Shown here: in pieces, positions 1 through 7,315 of the stretch
Layout: each line of letters starts with the position of its first letter
Numbering within the stretch: the first letter of the stretch is position 1
Source of the DNA: JANMZR01 sp031383555
GTDB lineage: Bacteria; Bacteroidota; Bacteroidia; Cytophagales; Spirosomataceae
Assembly: GCA_031383555.1 (NCBI GenBank)
Contig: JANMZR010000182.1
Coordinates: 1-17,310 of the forward strand
Direction of reading: 5' to 3'
Length of the DNA stretch: 17,310 nt
Made by a program: the position numbers and the translations under genes
The notes under the pieces: generated by a model
Told to the model about the DNA's origin: nothing
Seen by the model: the letters and a program-made list of their open reading frames with translations, nothing else
Databases searched by the model: none

Positions 1-611
1 CTAAAAAATCCTATGATATTTATAACACCGGTCGGTTTGGTTTGGGCTGCTTGTTGGCTCGCAGGCTAGTTGAAAAAGGTGCAAGGTTTATTTCAGTAAC
101 CACTGAATATGAGCCATTTGTGGGTTGGGATACGCATGAAAATGGCCATACCAGATTGGTAAATATGAAAAAAATGATTGATGCCCCAGTATCTCAGCTT
201 ATTAAAGATTTGGACCAATCGGGGCATTTGGACAAAACATTGGTGATTTTAGCTAGTGAATTTAGCCGAGATATGATGGTAGAAGGCAAGCCAGAAAATA
301 AAGTAAAAGAGCAAGTTAAGCAACCTGAAATAATAAATGATATCAAATTTTACGGAATGCATAGGCATTTCACAGATGGTGGCTCAATATTAATGTTTGG
401 TGGTGGAGTAAAAAAAGGCTCTGTTTATGGTAAAACTGCTGATGAACGACCATGTAAAGCAATTGAAAACCCGATAAAAATTGCAGAACTTCACCAAACT
501 ATTTACCAAACGCTTGGTATAAAACCCGAAACTCAATTCGAAATTGAAAAACGACCTTTTTACACCACTCCTGATGGAAAAGGAAAGGCCGTTAAAGAAT
601 TGTTGATTTGA
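1..611 (+). CDS. DUF1501 family protein, C-terminal part (5' end outside window)
   Basis: This open frame runs in from the left edge (first full codon at 3) and ends at TGA 609-611, so about 202 C-terminal residues are visible. A TTG at 42 could be mistaken for a start, but the family's conserved block (YNTGRFGLGCLLARRLVEKG) begins upstream of it, so the gene is truncated by the window edge rather than short. Visible family features are the GWDTHENGH segment (visible residues about 41-49), a degenerate form of the usual GEFGRTP motif (ASEFSRD), a His-rich MHRHFTDGG stretch, and the C-terminal FGGGVKKGSVYG and ENPIKIAELHQTIYQTLGI blocks. DUF1501 proteins belong to the alkaline phosphatase/sulfatase-like superfamily, are usually exported, and are often encoded beside cytochrome-like DUF1549/DUF1553 proteins. 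Their biochemical role is unknown. The next gene starts 38 bp downstream on the same strand, so the two are probably co-transcribed. The family assignment is good; the function is open. Confidence 0.85.
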   Translation, partial: KKSYDIYNTGRFGLGCLLARRLVEKGARFISVTTEYEPFVGWDTHENGHTRLVNMKKMIDAPVSQLIKDLDQSGHLDKTLVILASEFSRDMMVEGKPENKVKEQVKQPEIINDIKFYGMHRHFTDGGSILMFGGGVKKGSVYGKTADERPCKAIENPIKIAELHQTIYQTLGIKPETQFEIEKRPFYTTPDGKGKAVKELLI

Positions 612-649
612 AGTGTAATAACCAAAATAACCTCGGCTAAATACTATAA

Positions 650-2107
650 ATGCATAATAATAAACTGAAATTTGGACTTTTTGGAATAGGACTTGATACT
701 TATTGGTCTCAATTCGAAGGTTTAAAAGAGCGTCTTGAAGGTTATTTGGCAAATATTGAGCAAAACCTATATACTTCTTTTTCAACTTACGGTGCCAATT
801 TCAACGAATTACAAATTATAAACGTTGGTTTGGTTGATAATGTAGATAAAGCATTTGAATCGGGCAAAATATTTCGGCAAGAAGACGTTTCTCTTATTTT
901 CATTTACGTGAGCACTTATGCACTTTCTTCCACAGTTTTGCCAATAGTACAGCGGGCTAATGTTCCTATAATAATATTAAATTTATCACCTAGCTCAGCA
1001 ATTAATTACACAGAATTTAATATGAAAACTGATCGTACAAGCATGACAGCTGAGTGGCTTGCCAATTGCTCGGCGTGTTCTGTTCCAGAAATAGCCAATG
1101 TTTTCAATCGGGTTGGCATCAAATTTATTCAAATAACTGGTATGATTAATAATGACCCTGAATGCTGGATTGAGGTTTCACAATGGTTGGAAGCTGCCAA
1201 AGTAAAGGAAATTATGGCCAGTAATCGCTTGGGTGCAATGGGGCATTATTATAGTGGAATGCTTGATATTTATACCGATTTAACACAGCAATATGCCTAT
1301 TTTGGCGGCCATATCGAGCATTTGGAAGTAGAAGAATTGGCGATTTTGAGAAAAGAAGTGAATCAAATTGAGATATTAAATCAATTAAAAGTTTTTAATG
1401 AAATATTTGATATTCAGAGTGACTGCATAACTCATGATTTAGAAAATGCAGCACGCACCTCAGTAGCCTTGGAAAAATTGGTGACAAAGTATAAGTTGGG
1501 TTCCATTGCCTATTATTATAAAGGAACAGGAAATATTGAAAACGAAGAAGCTATGTCCACTATTATTTTAGATAATTCCTTGCTTACTGCTAAGGGAATT
1601 CCAGTAGCAGGAGAGTATGAAATTAAAAATGTACAAGCAATGAAAATACTAGATAGTTTTGGTGCAGGTGGCTCATTTACAGAATATTATGCAATGGATT
1701 TTGATGCTGATATTGTATTAATGGGCCACGATGGCCCAGGACATATTGCCATAGCAGAGGGCAAAACCAAAGTGCGACCATTAAAAGAATATCATGGTAA
1801 AGTTGGCAAAGGTTTATCAGTTGAAATGAGTATTAAAAATGGCCCTGTTACCTTGCTTTCTGTTGTGGAAAAACAAGGTGGTGGCCTAATGTTTTTAGTC
1901 GCTGAAGCTGAATCGGTTGCAGGTCCAATATTAGAAATTGGTAATACTAATAGCCGTTATAAATTCCCCTTTGGCGCAAGAAAATTCGTAAATGAATGGA
2001 ACAGTCATGGCCCAGCTCACCATTGTGCTATCGGTGTGGGGCATATAAGTAATAAAATCGAAAAATTAGGAGTGCTGTTAAATATGCAAGTGTTACGAGT
2101 GTGTTAA
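650..2107 (+). CDS. L-arabinose/L-fucose isomerase-family protein (AraA-like)
   Basis: The 485-residue protein has the length and layout of the L-arabinose isomerase family, which interconverts aldose and ketose sugars using a divalent metal. The C-terminal half carries counterparts of the AraA catalytic residues: Glu322 in GEYEI, Glu345 in GGSFTEYY, His360 in MGHDGPGH, and His457/His458 in GPAHHC. Their spacing is close to that of E. coli AraA (E306, E333, H350, H450). The N-terminal half (FGLFGIGLDTYW, then a Rossmann-like fold to about residue 165) is the substrate-domain side and is too divergent to tell the sugar. Similar genes in Bacteroidota are often annotated as arabinose or fucose isomerase without biochemical proof. 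There is no signal peptide, so it should be cytoplasmic. It follows the DUF1501 gene by 38 bp and faces a sulfatase gene, which fits sugar catabolism. The fold is clear; the substrate is not. Confidence 0.8.
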   Translation: MHNNKLKFGLFGIGLDTYWSQFEGLKERLEGYLANIEQNLYTSFSTYGANFNELQIINVGLVDNVDKAFESGKIFRQEDVSLIFIYVSTYALSSTVLPIVQRANVPIIILNLSPSSAINYTEFNMKTDRTSMTAEWLANCSACSVPEIANVFNRVGIKFIQITGMINNDPECWIEVSQWLEAAKVKEIMASNRLGAMGHYYSGMLDIYTDLTQQYAYFGGHIEHLEVEELAILRKEVNQIEILNQLKVFNEIFDIQSDCITHDLENAARTSVALEKLVTKYKLGSIAYYYKGTGNIENEEAMSTIILDNSLLTAKGIPVAGEYEIKNVQAMKILDSFGAGGSFTEYYAMDFDADIVLMGHDGPGHIAIAEGKTKVRPLKEYHGKVGKGLSVEMSIKNGPVTLLSVVEKQGGGLMFLVAEAESVAGPILEIGNTNSRYKFPFGARKFVNEWNSHGPAHHCAIGVGHISNKIEKLGVLLNMQVLRVC

Positions 2108-2168
2108 TTCCGGTTCTTTATCATTTCGACCCAAGTTTGTATCAGGAGAATACTTTTCGGTTATTTGG

Positions 2169-3698
2169 TTAAAAAGGTTTTCTTTTTGTCATTTTAATAT
2201 CTTCCAACATGTCGTGTAATTCCTTAACTTTGGCCGGATTTCGTGTAAATACATCATTTTTTTCAGCAATATCTTCAGCTATGTTAAAAAGCTGCCCATT
2301 TGCTTGGCTATTAAGGGGTTTTATTTCCTTTGGCTCAGTAAATCCTCCCGAACCCAGGCCTTCAATCAACTTCCAGTCACCTTTGCGAATTGCATAAAAG
2401 CCCATCGAGGAGCTGTGTACTATTGCTTGCTGATTGGTAACTTTTTGACTTTTACCTACCAATACTGGTAAAATACTATAACTGTCTTCTGTTAAATATT
2501 TAGGATCTGAATTTTTCAAAATATCAGTGCAGGTAGCCATAAGGTTTGTAAGGCAAGTAGTAGCTGAGCTTACACTATTTGGTTTTACTTTCCCGGGCCA
2601 CTTAACTATAAAGGGAATTCTATGTCCGGCTTCAAATATATCCGCTTTCATGCCTCTCAATTCTCCTGCCGCTTTATGGTTAAACGTTTCAACAAAATTT
2701 TGACGCCAATAAGGTCCATTATCACTTGCTAAAATCACAATCGTATTCTGGTCTAATTTTTTTGCTTTTAAGGTTTTGATTATTTCACCTACAGAAGCAT
2801 CAACCTGCTGAACAAAATCACCATATTCACCAACTTTTGATTTTCCTTGATAGGATTTTTCCGGAACCCAGGGCGTATGAGGCGCCCCCAATGGCAAATA
2901 CAAAAAGAAAGGTTTTTCAGTTGATTGGTTTTTTAAAAAAGCAACAGCTTTATCTATAAAAGTAGGCAGCACCTTATAGAAATCAAATGATGGAGCCATT
3001 TTGCCGGCACGCCAAAAGGCACCTGTATAGCCAGTAGTTAATTTGTTGCCTTCTGTATAAGCATCAGGTTTATCTACTAGCTTTTGATTTTCAAGATAAC
3101 AATAAGGTGGCATATCCAATGAAGCAGGTAAAATAAAAGAATAATTGAAACCAACTGTATTAGGGCCTTTTGGAGGATCTTTTGAGAAATCAATAACATC
3201 GGCACTCATTTCTTCAGAAATACCATAAAGTTTATCGTTTTCAAGTTTTTGATATGCTGGCTGAAGCTGCCAGTCAAGTCCCAAATGCCATTTGCCAATT
3301 ACACCCGTTTGATACCCTTCCGACTTTAGGAAACTCGCAACCGTTGGCAGCTCGTTTTCTATTAATGTTCTACTATAGCCTTTCAATACACCAACTGGAA
3401 GTCGGCTTCGCCAAGGATAACGGCCTGTTAATAAGCCATACCTAGTAGGAGTACAAACAGAAGATGGAGAATGGGCGTCTGTAAATCGCATACCCTGAGA
3501 GGCCAATTTATCAATATTTGGTGTTGTTATTTTTCCATCCGGATTATTAATAGAAATATCGCCATAACCCAAATCATCCGCAAGGATGTAAACAATATTT
3601 GGCTTTTTGTTTTTCTTTCTTAGAGAAAACAGTGATAAACTGACAAAAGAAAGTATAATAAAACAAAAAATAGTTTTCCATTTTAGGTTTTTTTTCAT
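2169..3698 (-). CDS. S1-family sulfatase (arylsulfatase A type), exported
   Basis: The 509-residue sulfatase hydrolyses sulfate esters, probably on a sugar or glycan. Active-site residues can be placed throughout: the Asp41-Asp42 metal ligands (LADDLGYGD), the CTPTR signature with Cys82 as the residue converted to formylglycine and Arg86, GKWHLG with Lys136 and His138, GAPHTPW with His274, SDNG with Asp326-Asn327, and Lys351 in LRGMKADIFEAGHR. All are intact, so the enzyme is predicted active provided the cell has a formylglycine-generating or anaerobic maturase elsewhere. The N-terminus (Lys-rich, then a hydrophobic helix at about residues 9-26) is a signal peptide or anchor. There is no convincing lipobox. 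The ATG at 3696-3698 is the start that gives this signal. The gene converges on the isomerase gene with a 61-bp gap and is separated from clpP by a terminator. The sulfatase subfamily and substrate cannot be read safely. Confidence 0.93.
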   Translation of the reverse strand: MKKNLKWKTIFCFIILSFVSLSLFSLRKKNKKPNIVYILADDLGYGDISINNPDGKITTPNIDKLASQGMRFTDAHSPSSVCTPTRYGLLTGRYPWRSRLPVGVLKGYSRTLIENELPTVASFLKSEGYQTGVIGKWHLGLDWQLQPAYQKLENDKLYGISEEMSADVIDFSKDPPKGPNTVGFNYSFILPASLDMPPYCYLENQKLVDKPDAYTEGNKLTTGYTGAFWRAGKMAPSFDFYKVLPTFIDKAVAFLKNQSTEKPFFLYLPLGAPHTPWVPEKSYQGKSKVGEYGDFVQQVDASVGEIIKTLKAKKLDQNTIVILASDNGPYWRQNFVETFNHKAAGELRGMKADIFEAGHRIPFIVKWPGKVKPNSVSSATTCLTNLMATCTDILKNSDPKYLTEDSYSILPVLVGKSQKVTNQQAIVHSSSMGFYAIRKGDWKLIEGLGSGGFTEPKEIKPLNSQANGQLFNIAEDIAEKNDVFTRNPAKVKELHDMLEDIKMTKRKPF

Positions 3699-3983
3699 TG
3701 GATTGTAATTTTAAAAAGTGCTTATTATTTATAAGTTATCACCAATTTATTCTTCTTTTTTATTAAGAATATTTCTTATTTTTTTCCCTTAAATTGAGTA
3801 AGCTCACTTTTTTTGATGGAATATACAGAATTTCTTCTAAAGAAAAGAATTGTATAATTTAGGTTTTAGAAGTTAGATATTTTACTGGCGTATTTTTAGG
3901 CCGACTTTACTTTATTATGATCTTTTTTCAGTCGATTTTTCAAATTTTGAATATAGATGGAAGCTAAATTATTTTTCCATTGA
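3699..3983. other. AT-rich intergenic region upstream of the sulfatase
   Basis: About 285 bp between the sulfatase start and the clpP terminator, with no coding frame that looks real. It should hold the sulfatase promoter (minus strand), but I find no convincing TAnnTTTG box. Two small inverted repeats are present: TAAGAA-TAT-TTCTTA at 3764-3778, and CTTAT/ATAAG at 3721-3735. Both are short and AT-rich and may be chance. Confidence 0.5.
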
Positions 3984-4017
3984 AAAAGCCGACAACATTT
4001 TACGGTTGTCGGCTTTT
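3984..4017 (-). terminator. Intrinsic terminator of clpP
   Basis: A perfect 13-bp stem (AAAAGCCGACAAC at 3984-3996 paired with GTTGTCGGCTTTT at 4005-4017) encloses an 8-nt loop. Read on the minus strand it lies about 36 nt after the clpP stop and ends in a T run, which is a classic rho-independent terminator. Because the stem ends are A/T tracts it could work weakly in the other direction, but no plus-strand gene leads into it. It separates clpP from the sulfatase gene downstream on the same strand. Confidence 0.92.
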
Positions 4018-4053
4018 ATAAATTCATTTTAAAAAAAATATTTTTGCTTATTA

Positions 4054-4776
4054 CTATACTTTTTCCAAAGCAGGACCTCTACGAAGCACCTCATCTATAA
4101 TTCCATATGACTTAGCTTCCTCGGCTTTCATCCAATAGTCACGGTCGGAATCTGCATCAATTTCTTCAGGGGTTTTACCTGTATGGAAGGCTAATATTTG
4201 ATATAATTCTTCTCTTAATTTCACAATTTCCTTAGCCGTAATTTCAATGTCTTTACTTTGGCCTTGGGCCCCACCGCTAGGTTGGTGTATCATTATACGA
4301 GCATGAGGAAGTGACGAACGCTTGCCTGCCGCACCGCCTGCCAATAAAACTGCGCCCATAGAAGCTGCCAAAGATGTACAAATTGTTGCTACGTCTGGAC
4401 GAATATATTGCATGGTATCATATATTCCCATACCTGCATAAACAGACCCTCCTGGGCTATTTATATACATCATTATATCTTTTTTTGAGTCGGCCGATTC
4501 CAAAAATAGCATCTGTGCAATTACAATATTGGCGATGGTATCGTCTACTCCGGTTCCAAAGAATATAATCCGATCGGCCATTAATCTAGAAAATACATCT
4601 ACCTCACGGAAATTCATCGGACGTTCTTCAATAATGGCCCTGGTCATATTTGTAATTTGTGGAATTGGCGAATCTTGAACCGATTTTTGGTATTGGTCAA
4701 TCGTTAGCCCGTTCATACCCAAATGCTTTACTCCATATTTTCTGAATTCTTCAGCGTTTAATTCATTATTATACAT
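4054..4776 (-). CDS. clpP: ATP-dependent Clp protease proteolytic subunit
   Basis: This 240-residue serine peptidase forms the double-heptamer chamber that degrades proteins unfolded by ClpX or ClpA/C in the cytoplasm. The catalytic triad is visible: Ser139 in SLAASMGAVLL, His164 in MIHQPSGGAQG, and by spacing Asp213 in SDRDYWM. The INSPGGSVYAGMGIYD block is also typical. The protein is longer than E. coli ClpP (207) because of about 35-40 extra N-terminal residues before the conserved IEERPMNFREVDVFSRL start, probably a longer propeptide. A strong terminator follows, and no clpX gene lies downstream in this window. The usual partner order tig-clpP-clpX is broken here: tig is upstream on the same strand, but a divergent XRE regulator gene and 420 bp of spacer lie in between, so clpP must have its own promoter. 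The identification is secure. Confidence 0.97.
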   Translation of the reverse strand: MYNNELNAEEFRKYGVKHLGMNGLTIDQYQKSVQDSPIPQITNMTRAIIEERPMNFREVDVFSRLMADRIIFFGTGVDDTIANIVIAQMLFLESADSKKDIMMYINSPGGSVYAGMGIYDTMQYIRPDVATICTSLAASMGAVLLAGGAAGKRSSLPHARIMIHQPSGGAQGQSKDIEITAKEIVKLREELYQILAFHTGKTPEEIDADSDRDYWMKAEEAKSYGIIDEVLRRGPALEKV

Positions 4777-5196
4777 ATTTTTCGATTTTATTTTATTTAA
4801 AATTATTAATTTTCTTTAAATTTAAATTTGAACACATTTCTAAAAACTATTGAAAATAGATATCTATTTCTAATTATTGGACTTCAATATTTATTTTTTG
4901 CAGATATTTTAATAAAAAATGTGCTTTTTGAACTTTTCTTGCGTCTAAAAGTAAATATATAACCCAATTGCTTTTCTATAAGTTCGAAATAACCAACCCA
5001 ATTTATACATATTTAAGTACAAAGTTGCGAAATACTAATTGAATTGATTGTCAGAATTTCTGATAATTAATTTAAATTTCTGATAAATAAAATTTTTATT
5101 TATTAATTTAGGTTAATTATTTTTTACTTGTTTAGCATTAAACATAAATACCTAATTGATTAATTAATTGATATTCTTTAAATTAATTACAAGCAT
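4777..5196. other. Divergent intergenic region between clpP and the XRE gene
   Basis: About 420 bp of very AT-rich DNA without a believable gene. It must contain the promoters of clpP (-) and the XRE regulator (+). It holds the palindrome and direct repeat at 5051-5086 and a second short inverted repeat, GTTTA-GCAT-TAAAC, at 5130-5143. A one-mismatch -7 box on the minus strand (CAACTTTG, plus-strand 5020-5027) could serve clpP with a leader of roughly 240 nt, but no matching -33 box is evident. Confidence 0.6.
5051..5086. promoter_or_regulatory. Candidate operator: palindrome plus 20-bp-spaced direct repeat
   Basis: TCAGAA-T-TTCTGA at 5051-5063 is a perfect 13-bp palindrome. AATTTCTGATAA occurs at 5055-5066 and again, identically, at 5075-5086. 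The two copies are exactly 20 bp apart, about two helical turns, which would place bound proteins on the same DNA face. The cluster sits 110-145 bp upstream of the XRE gene and about 275-310 bp upstream of clpP. XRE-family regulators commonly bind palindromes of this size, so autoregulation is plausible; this is inference. Confidence 0.45.
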
Positions 5197-5550
5197 ATGA
5201 ATATAGGTGAAAACATAAGACAAATTAGACTTAAAAAGGGCTTATCTCAAGAAAATGTGGCAGAAATGTTGCATATTTCAACTACAGCTTATGGTGATAT
5301 TGAAAGAAATACATCAGAGGTAACTGTGGGTCGTTTGCTAAAAATAGCTCGAATACTTGAGGTAAATCATAATGAATTTATTGGTGAAATTGCTGAAAAC
5401 GAAAATAATAAAGCGGAAGTTGAATTATTAAAGGCGGAGCTATTATTAGCTCAGATTGAATCAGAAAGATGGAAAGAACGATTTATGAGAAGTGTTTTTC
5501 AAATAAATAAACCCGACAGCCCTTACCGACAAAAAATAGGTTTCAAATAA
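5197..5550 (+). CDS. Small XRE-family helix-turn-helix regulator with coiled-coil tail
   Basis: The 117-residue protein has an N-terminal Cro/C1-type HTH (about residues 3-61: IGENIRQIRLKKGLSQENVA, with the recognition helix around residues 27-38, ISTTAYGDIERN). A Glu/Leu-rich, probably coiled-coil segment follows at about 66-98, then a short basic tail. There is no enzymatic or peptidase domain. The coiled coil suggests dimerisation. The gene lies alone on the plus strand between clpP and tig, transcribed divergently from clpP and convergently with tig, and its stop codon (5548-5550) abuts a bidirectional terminator. Possible operator repeats lie upstream. Actinobacterial ClgR is also an XRE-type regulator and controls clpP, so the setting is suggestive, but no homology to ClgR is claimed. 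It could equally be a stand-alone regulator of another process that happens to sit here. Confidence 0.88.
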   Translation: MNIGENIRQIRLKKGLSQENVAEMLHISTTAYGDIERNTSEVTVGRLLKIARILEVNHNEFIGEIAENENNKAEVELLKAELLLAQIESERWKERFMRSVFQINKPDSPYRQKIGFK

Positions 5551-5586
5551 AAAAGGCAGTTATGATCAATCATAATTGCCTTTTTT
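5551..5586. terminator. Bidirectional terminator between the XRE gene and tig
   Basis: AAAAGGCA-G-TTATGAT pairs with ATCATAA-T-TGCCTTTT around a very small central loop, with A and T tracts on both sides. The hairpin starts immediately after the XRE stop codon and lies about 45 nt beyond the tig stop on the opposite strand, so it can end both convergent transcripts. Confidence 0.88.
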
Positions 5587-5630
5587 ATTTTTAATTGAAA
5601 ACCCCATGCTAAGATAAAGTTTAAAATTTA

Positions 5631-7019
5631 TTAATGATCATGATCATGATCGTGGTCATGCTCATGATTATGGGCAGGTACAGATTCCTTTAATTTATCG
5701 GCTATTTCCTTAAATTGCTCCACATCAATTATTTTAGTATTCACTGGTATTCTTGCGATTATTGCATCACCGATTTTATCTTCAAATACCTTCTTAAACA
5801 TTTCTTGAAAGCGGTTTTCACCATCTTTTGATTTATCGGTCAAATAATTATTAGCCACTTTTTCTATTATGTCATCCATACCACCATCATACATTCCAAA
5901 CTGCCCACGCACCATTTCTTTAGTTTTTTCTAACACATCAGCATATTCAACTTTAACTTCAGCTATTTCAGCTATTTTGTTTTTGATAAGGCTCCAACGC
6001 AAGTCTTTTTTCACATATTCGAAATCACGGTCAACTTCAGCCTCAGTAAACTTCCCTTGATTTACTTCAATCAACCATTTTTTCAAAAACTCACTTGGAA
6101 GTTCAATATCAATTGAATCTAATAGTGCTTTTTCAGCATCTATTTTCAATAAAAATTCTGACTCTCTTTTATAATTTCCCTCAATAATAGTTAAGACTTG
6201 TTCGTTAAACGATGCTTCATCAGTTGCCTTACCTACGCCCAATACTTTATCAAATAGTTCTTGGTTTAACTCTGCAACACCATCACGTGTAATATCTTCT
6301 ATTAAAAATTGAGTATTTCCTTCTAAATCAGCAAGCTCAGTTTCTTTTTTGCCTGTAGCTAAAGCCAAAGATTTCTGGTCAACAAATATGGTTTGAATAT
6401 CAAAATTAAGTGTATCGCTTTTTTTAGCACCAATAAATAAACCTTTTGAAGCATCATTAATGGCTTTCATCGGTATGGCAGACTTCTCTGTCCAATCGCC
6501 CAAAGTGAATACGCCAAACACCATATCACCATCTTCAATAACTTCAATATGTATTTGCTCAGCAAATTGTTTTTTTATGTTGACAAGCGTTTCATCCAAC
6601 TCTTTTTTCCCTGCTTTTATTTCGAAGCTATCAACAGGCTTTATTTTGGAAAAATCAACTTCAAAGTCACCAGAAAGGCCTAATTCGTATGAAAAAGAAA
6701 AAGATTTTTGTACATCAAAATCAATATTTTCTTCTTTTATATTGGGTAGTGGATCACCAACTATAGGAAGCTTATTTTCTTTAATATAGTTATTGACCGA
6801 ATGACTCATTAAATGATTTATCTCATCAATTAAAATTGGTTTGCCATACATTTTTTGAATCATACCCATTGGCACCATTCCAGGCCTAAAACCTTTCATG
6901 TTAGCTTTGTTTTTATATTCTTTGAGTTTTTTGTCAACAGAAGGCTTGTAGTCAGCTTCTTCTAAGTCAATTTTTAGTGTCGCTAATGTATTATTGTGCT
7001 TTTCTAGCGTAATTTCCAT
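5631..7019 (-). CDS. tig: Trigger factor (ribosome-associated chaperone) with His/Asp-rich tail
   Basis: The 462-residue trigger factor binds the ribosomal exit tunnel and shields nascent chains. The N-terminal domain carries the ribosome-binding signature GFRPGMVP at residues 43-50. The middle (about 155-245) is the FKBP-like domain, poorly conserved in sequence as is common in this phylum, so prolyl isomerase activity is doubtful. The rest is the helical C-terminal chaperone domain (EELFDKVLG-type block near 254 onward). Unusually, the protein ends in NHEHDHDHDHDH (residues 451-462), an alternating His/Asp tail encoded by repeats of ATGATC on the plus strand. Such a tail could bind divalent metal. 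The ATG at 7017-7019 fits the family start (MEITLEKHNNTLATLKIDLE). The neighbouring tRNA has its own terminator at 7064-7085, so tig is transcribed separately. The identification is secure; the role of the tail is inference. Confidence 0.96.
   Translation of the reverse strand: MEITLEKHNNTLATLKIDLEEADYKPSVDKKLKEYKNKANMKGFRPGMVPMGMIQKMYGKPILIDEINHLMSHSVNNYIKENKLPIVGDPLPNIKEENIDFDVQKSFSFSYELGLSGDFEVDFSKIKPVDSFEIKAGKKELDETLVNIKKQFAEQIHIEVIEDGDMVFGVFTLGDWTEKSAIPMKAINDASKGLFIGAKKSDTLNFDIQTIFVDQKSLALATGKKETELADLEGNTQFLIEDITRDGVAELNQELFDKVLGVGKATDEASFNEQVLTIIEGNYKRESEFLLKIDAEKALLDSIDIELPSEFLKKWLIEVNQGKFTEAEVDRDFEYVKKDLRWSLIKNKIAEIAEVKVEYADVLEKTKEMVRGQFGMYDGGMDDIIEKVANNYLTDKSKDGENRFQEMFKKVFEDKIGDAIIARIPVNTKIIDVEQFKEIADKLKESVPAHNHEHDHDHDHDH
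5635..5670. repeat. Short hexanucleotide repeat (ATGATC) inside the 3' end of tig
   Basis: Three or more tandem ATGATC units, then degenerate copies (GTGGTC, ATGCTC, ATGATT), encode the His/Asp tail of trigger factor. Whole units are six bases, so slippage would lengthen or shorten the tail by His-Asp pairs without breaking the frame. Confidence 0.75.
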
Positions 7020-7063
7020 TTTATGATTTTAATGTAATGAATAAGTATAAGTATTTTTTAAAC

Positions 7064-7085
7064 AAAAAAAGCCCTAAAAAGGGCT
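7064..7085 (-). terminator. Intrinsic terminator of the tRNA-Leu gene
   Basis: The AGCCCT (7070-7075) and AGGGCT (7080-7085) arms enclose a 4-nt A loop. On the minus strand the stem is followed by seven Ts (plus-strand A tract 7064-7070). It lies 12 nt beyond the tRNA 3' end and ends that transcript before tig. Confidence 0.9.
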
Positions 7086-7096
7086 ATTTTTGTTAT

Positions 7097-7181
7097 TGGT
7101 ACGGGTGAAGGGACTCGAACCCCCATGCCTCGCAGCGCCAGATCCTAAGTCTGGTATGTCTACCAATTCCACCACACCCGC
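7097..7181 (-). tRNA. tRNA-Leu (anticodon UAG), CCA encoded
   Basis: On the minus strand, GCGGGTG (5' acceptor arm, from 7181) pairs with CACCCGT (7101-7107 on plus, with one G-U pair). The anticodon stem CCAGA/TCTGG encloses the loop CTTAGGA, giving anticodon TAG. A long variable arm makes it a class II tRNA, and the T loop TTCGAGT is standard. The discriminator is A (7100), as leucine tRNAs require, and CCA is encoded at 7097-7099. Total length is 85 nt. It reads CUA and related leucine codons. Confidence 0.97.
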
Positions 7182-7192
7182 AAATTGGAATG

Positions 7193-7224
7193 CAAAGGTA
7201 GAGAAAAAAAATTATTTTTTGAAA
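7193..7224 (-). promoter_or_regulatory. Bacteroidota-type promoter of tRNA-Leu
   Basis: On the minus strand, TACCTTTG (plus 7193-7200) matches the TAnnTTTG -7 consensus exactly. TTTC (plus 7221-7224) lies upstream after a 20-nt spacer as a near -33 TTTG box. The -7 box ends 11 nt before the mature tRNA 5' end, so the leader is very short. Confidence 0.85.
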
Positions 7225-7315
7225 CAGATATTAAAAAAATAATTCACTAATTAATTTTAATTTAACTACTTTTTATAGTGCAAATTGCCAGTTATTTGAA
7301 TGTTGCCTTGCAAAA

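Noticed and set aside
42..611. DUF1501 gene as a complete short gene starting at TTG 42
   Set aside because: Conserved family residues precede this codon in the same frame up to the window edge, so the gene is cut by the window.
390..785. 131-residue minus-strand open frame across the DUF1501/isomerase junction
   Set aside because: It is antisense to two conserved coding regions and rich in Phe/Tyr as expected from reverse reading of AT-rich genes.
2108..2168. Terminator between the isomerase and sulfatase genes
   Set aside because: I searched the 61-bp convergent gap for a stem with a T tract and found none convincing.
4777..5196. CIRCE or other known heat-shock operator upstream of clpP
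   Set aside because: No TTAGCACTC-N9-GAGTGCTAA or similar element is present; the repeats seen are of a different sequence.
5197..5550. XRE gene as a prophage repressor or toxin-antitoxin antitoxin
   Set aside because: No integrase, phage genes, attachment repeats or partner toxin ORF lie nearby, and both neighbours are housekeeping genes.
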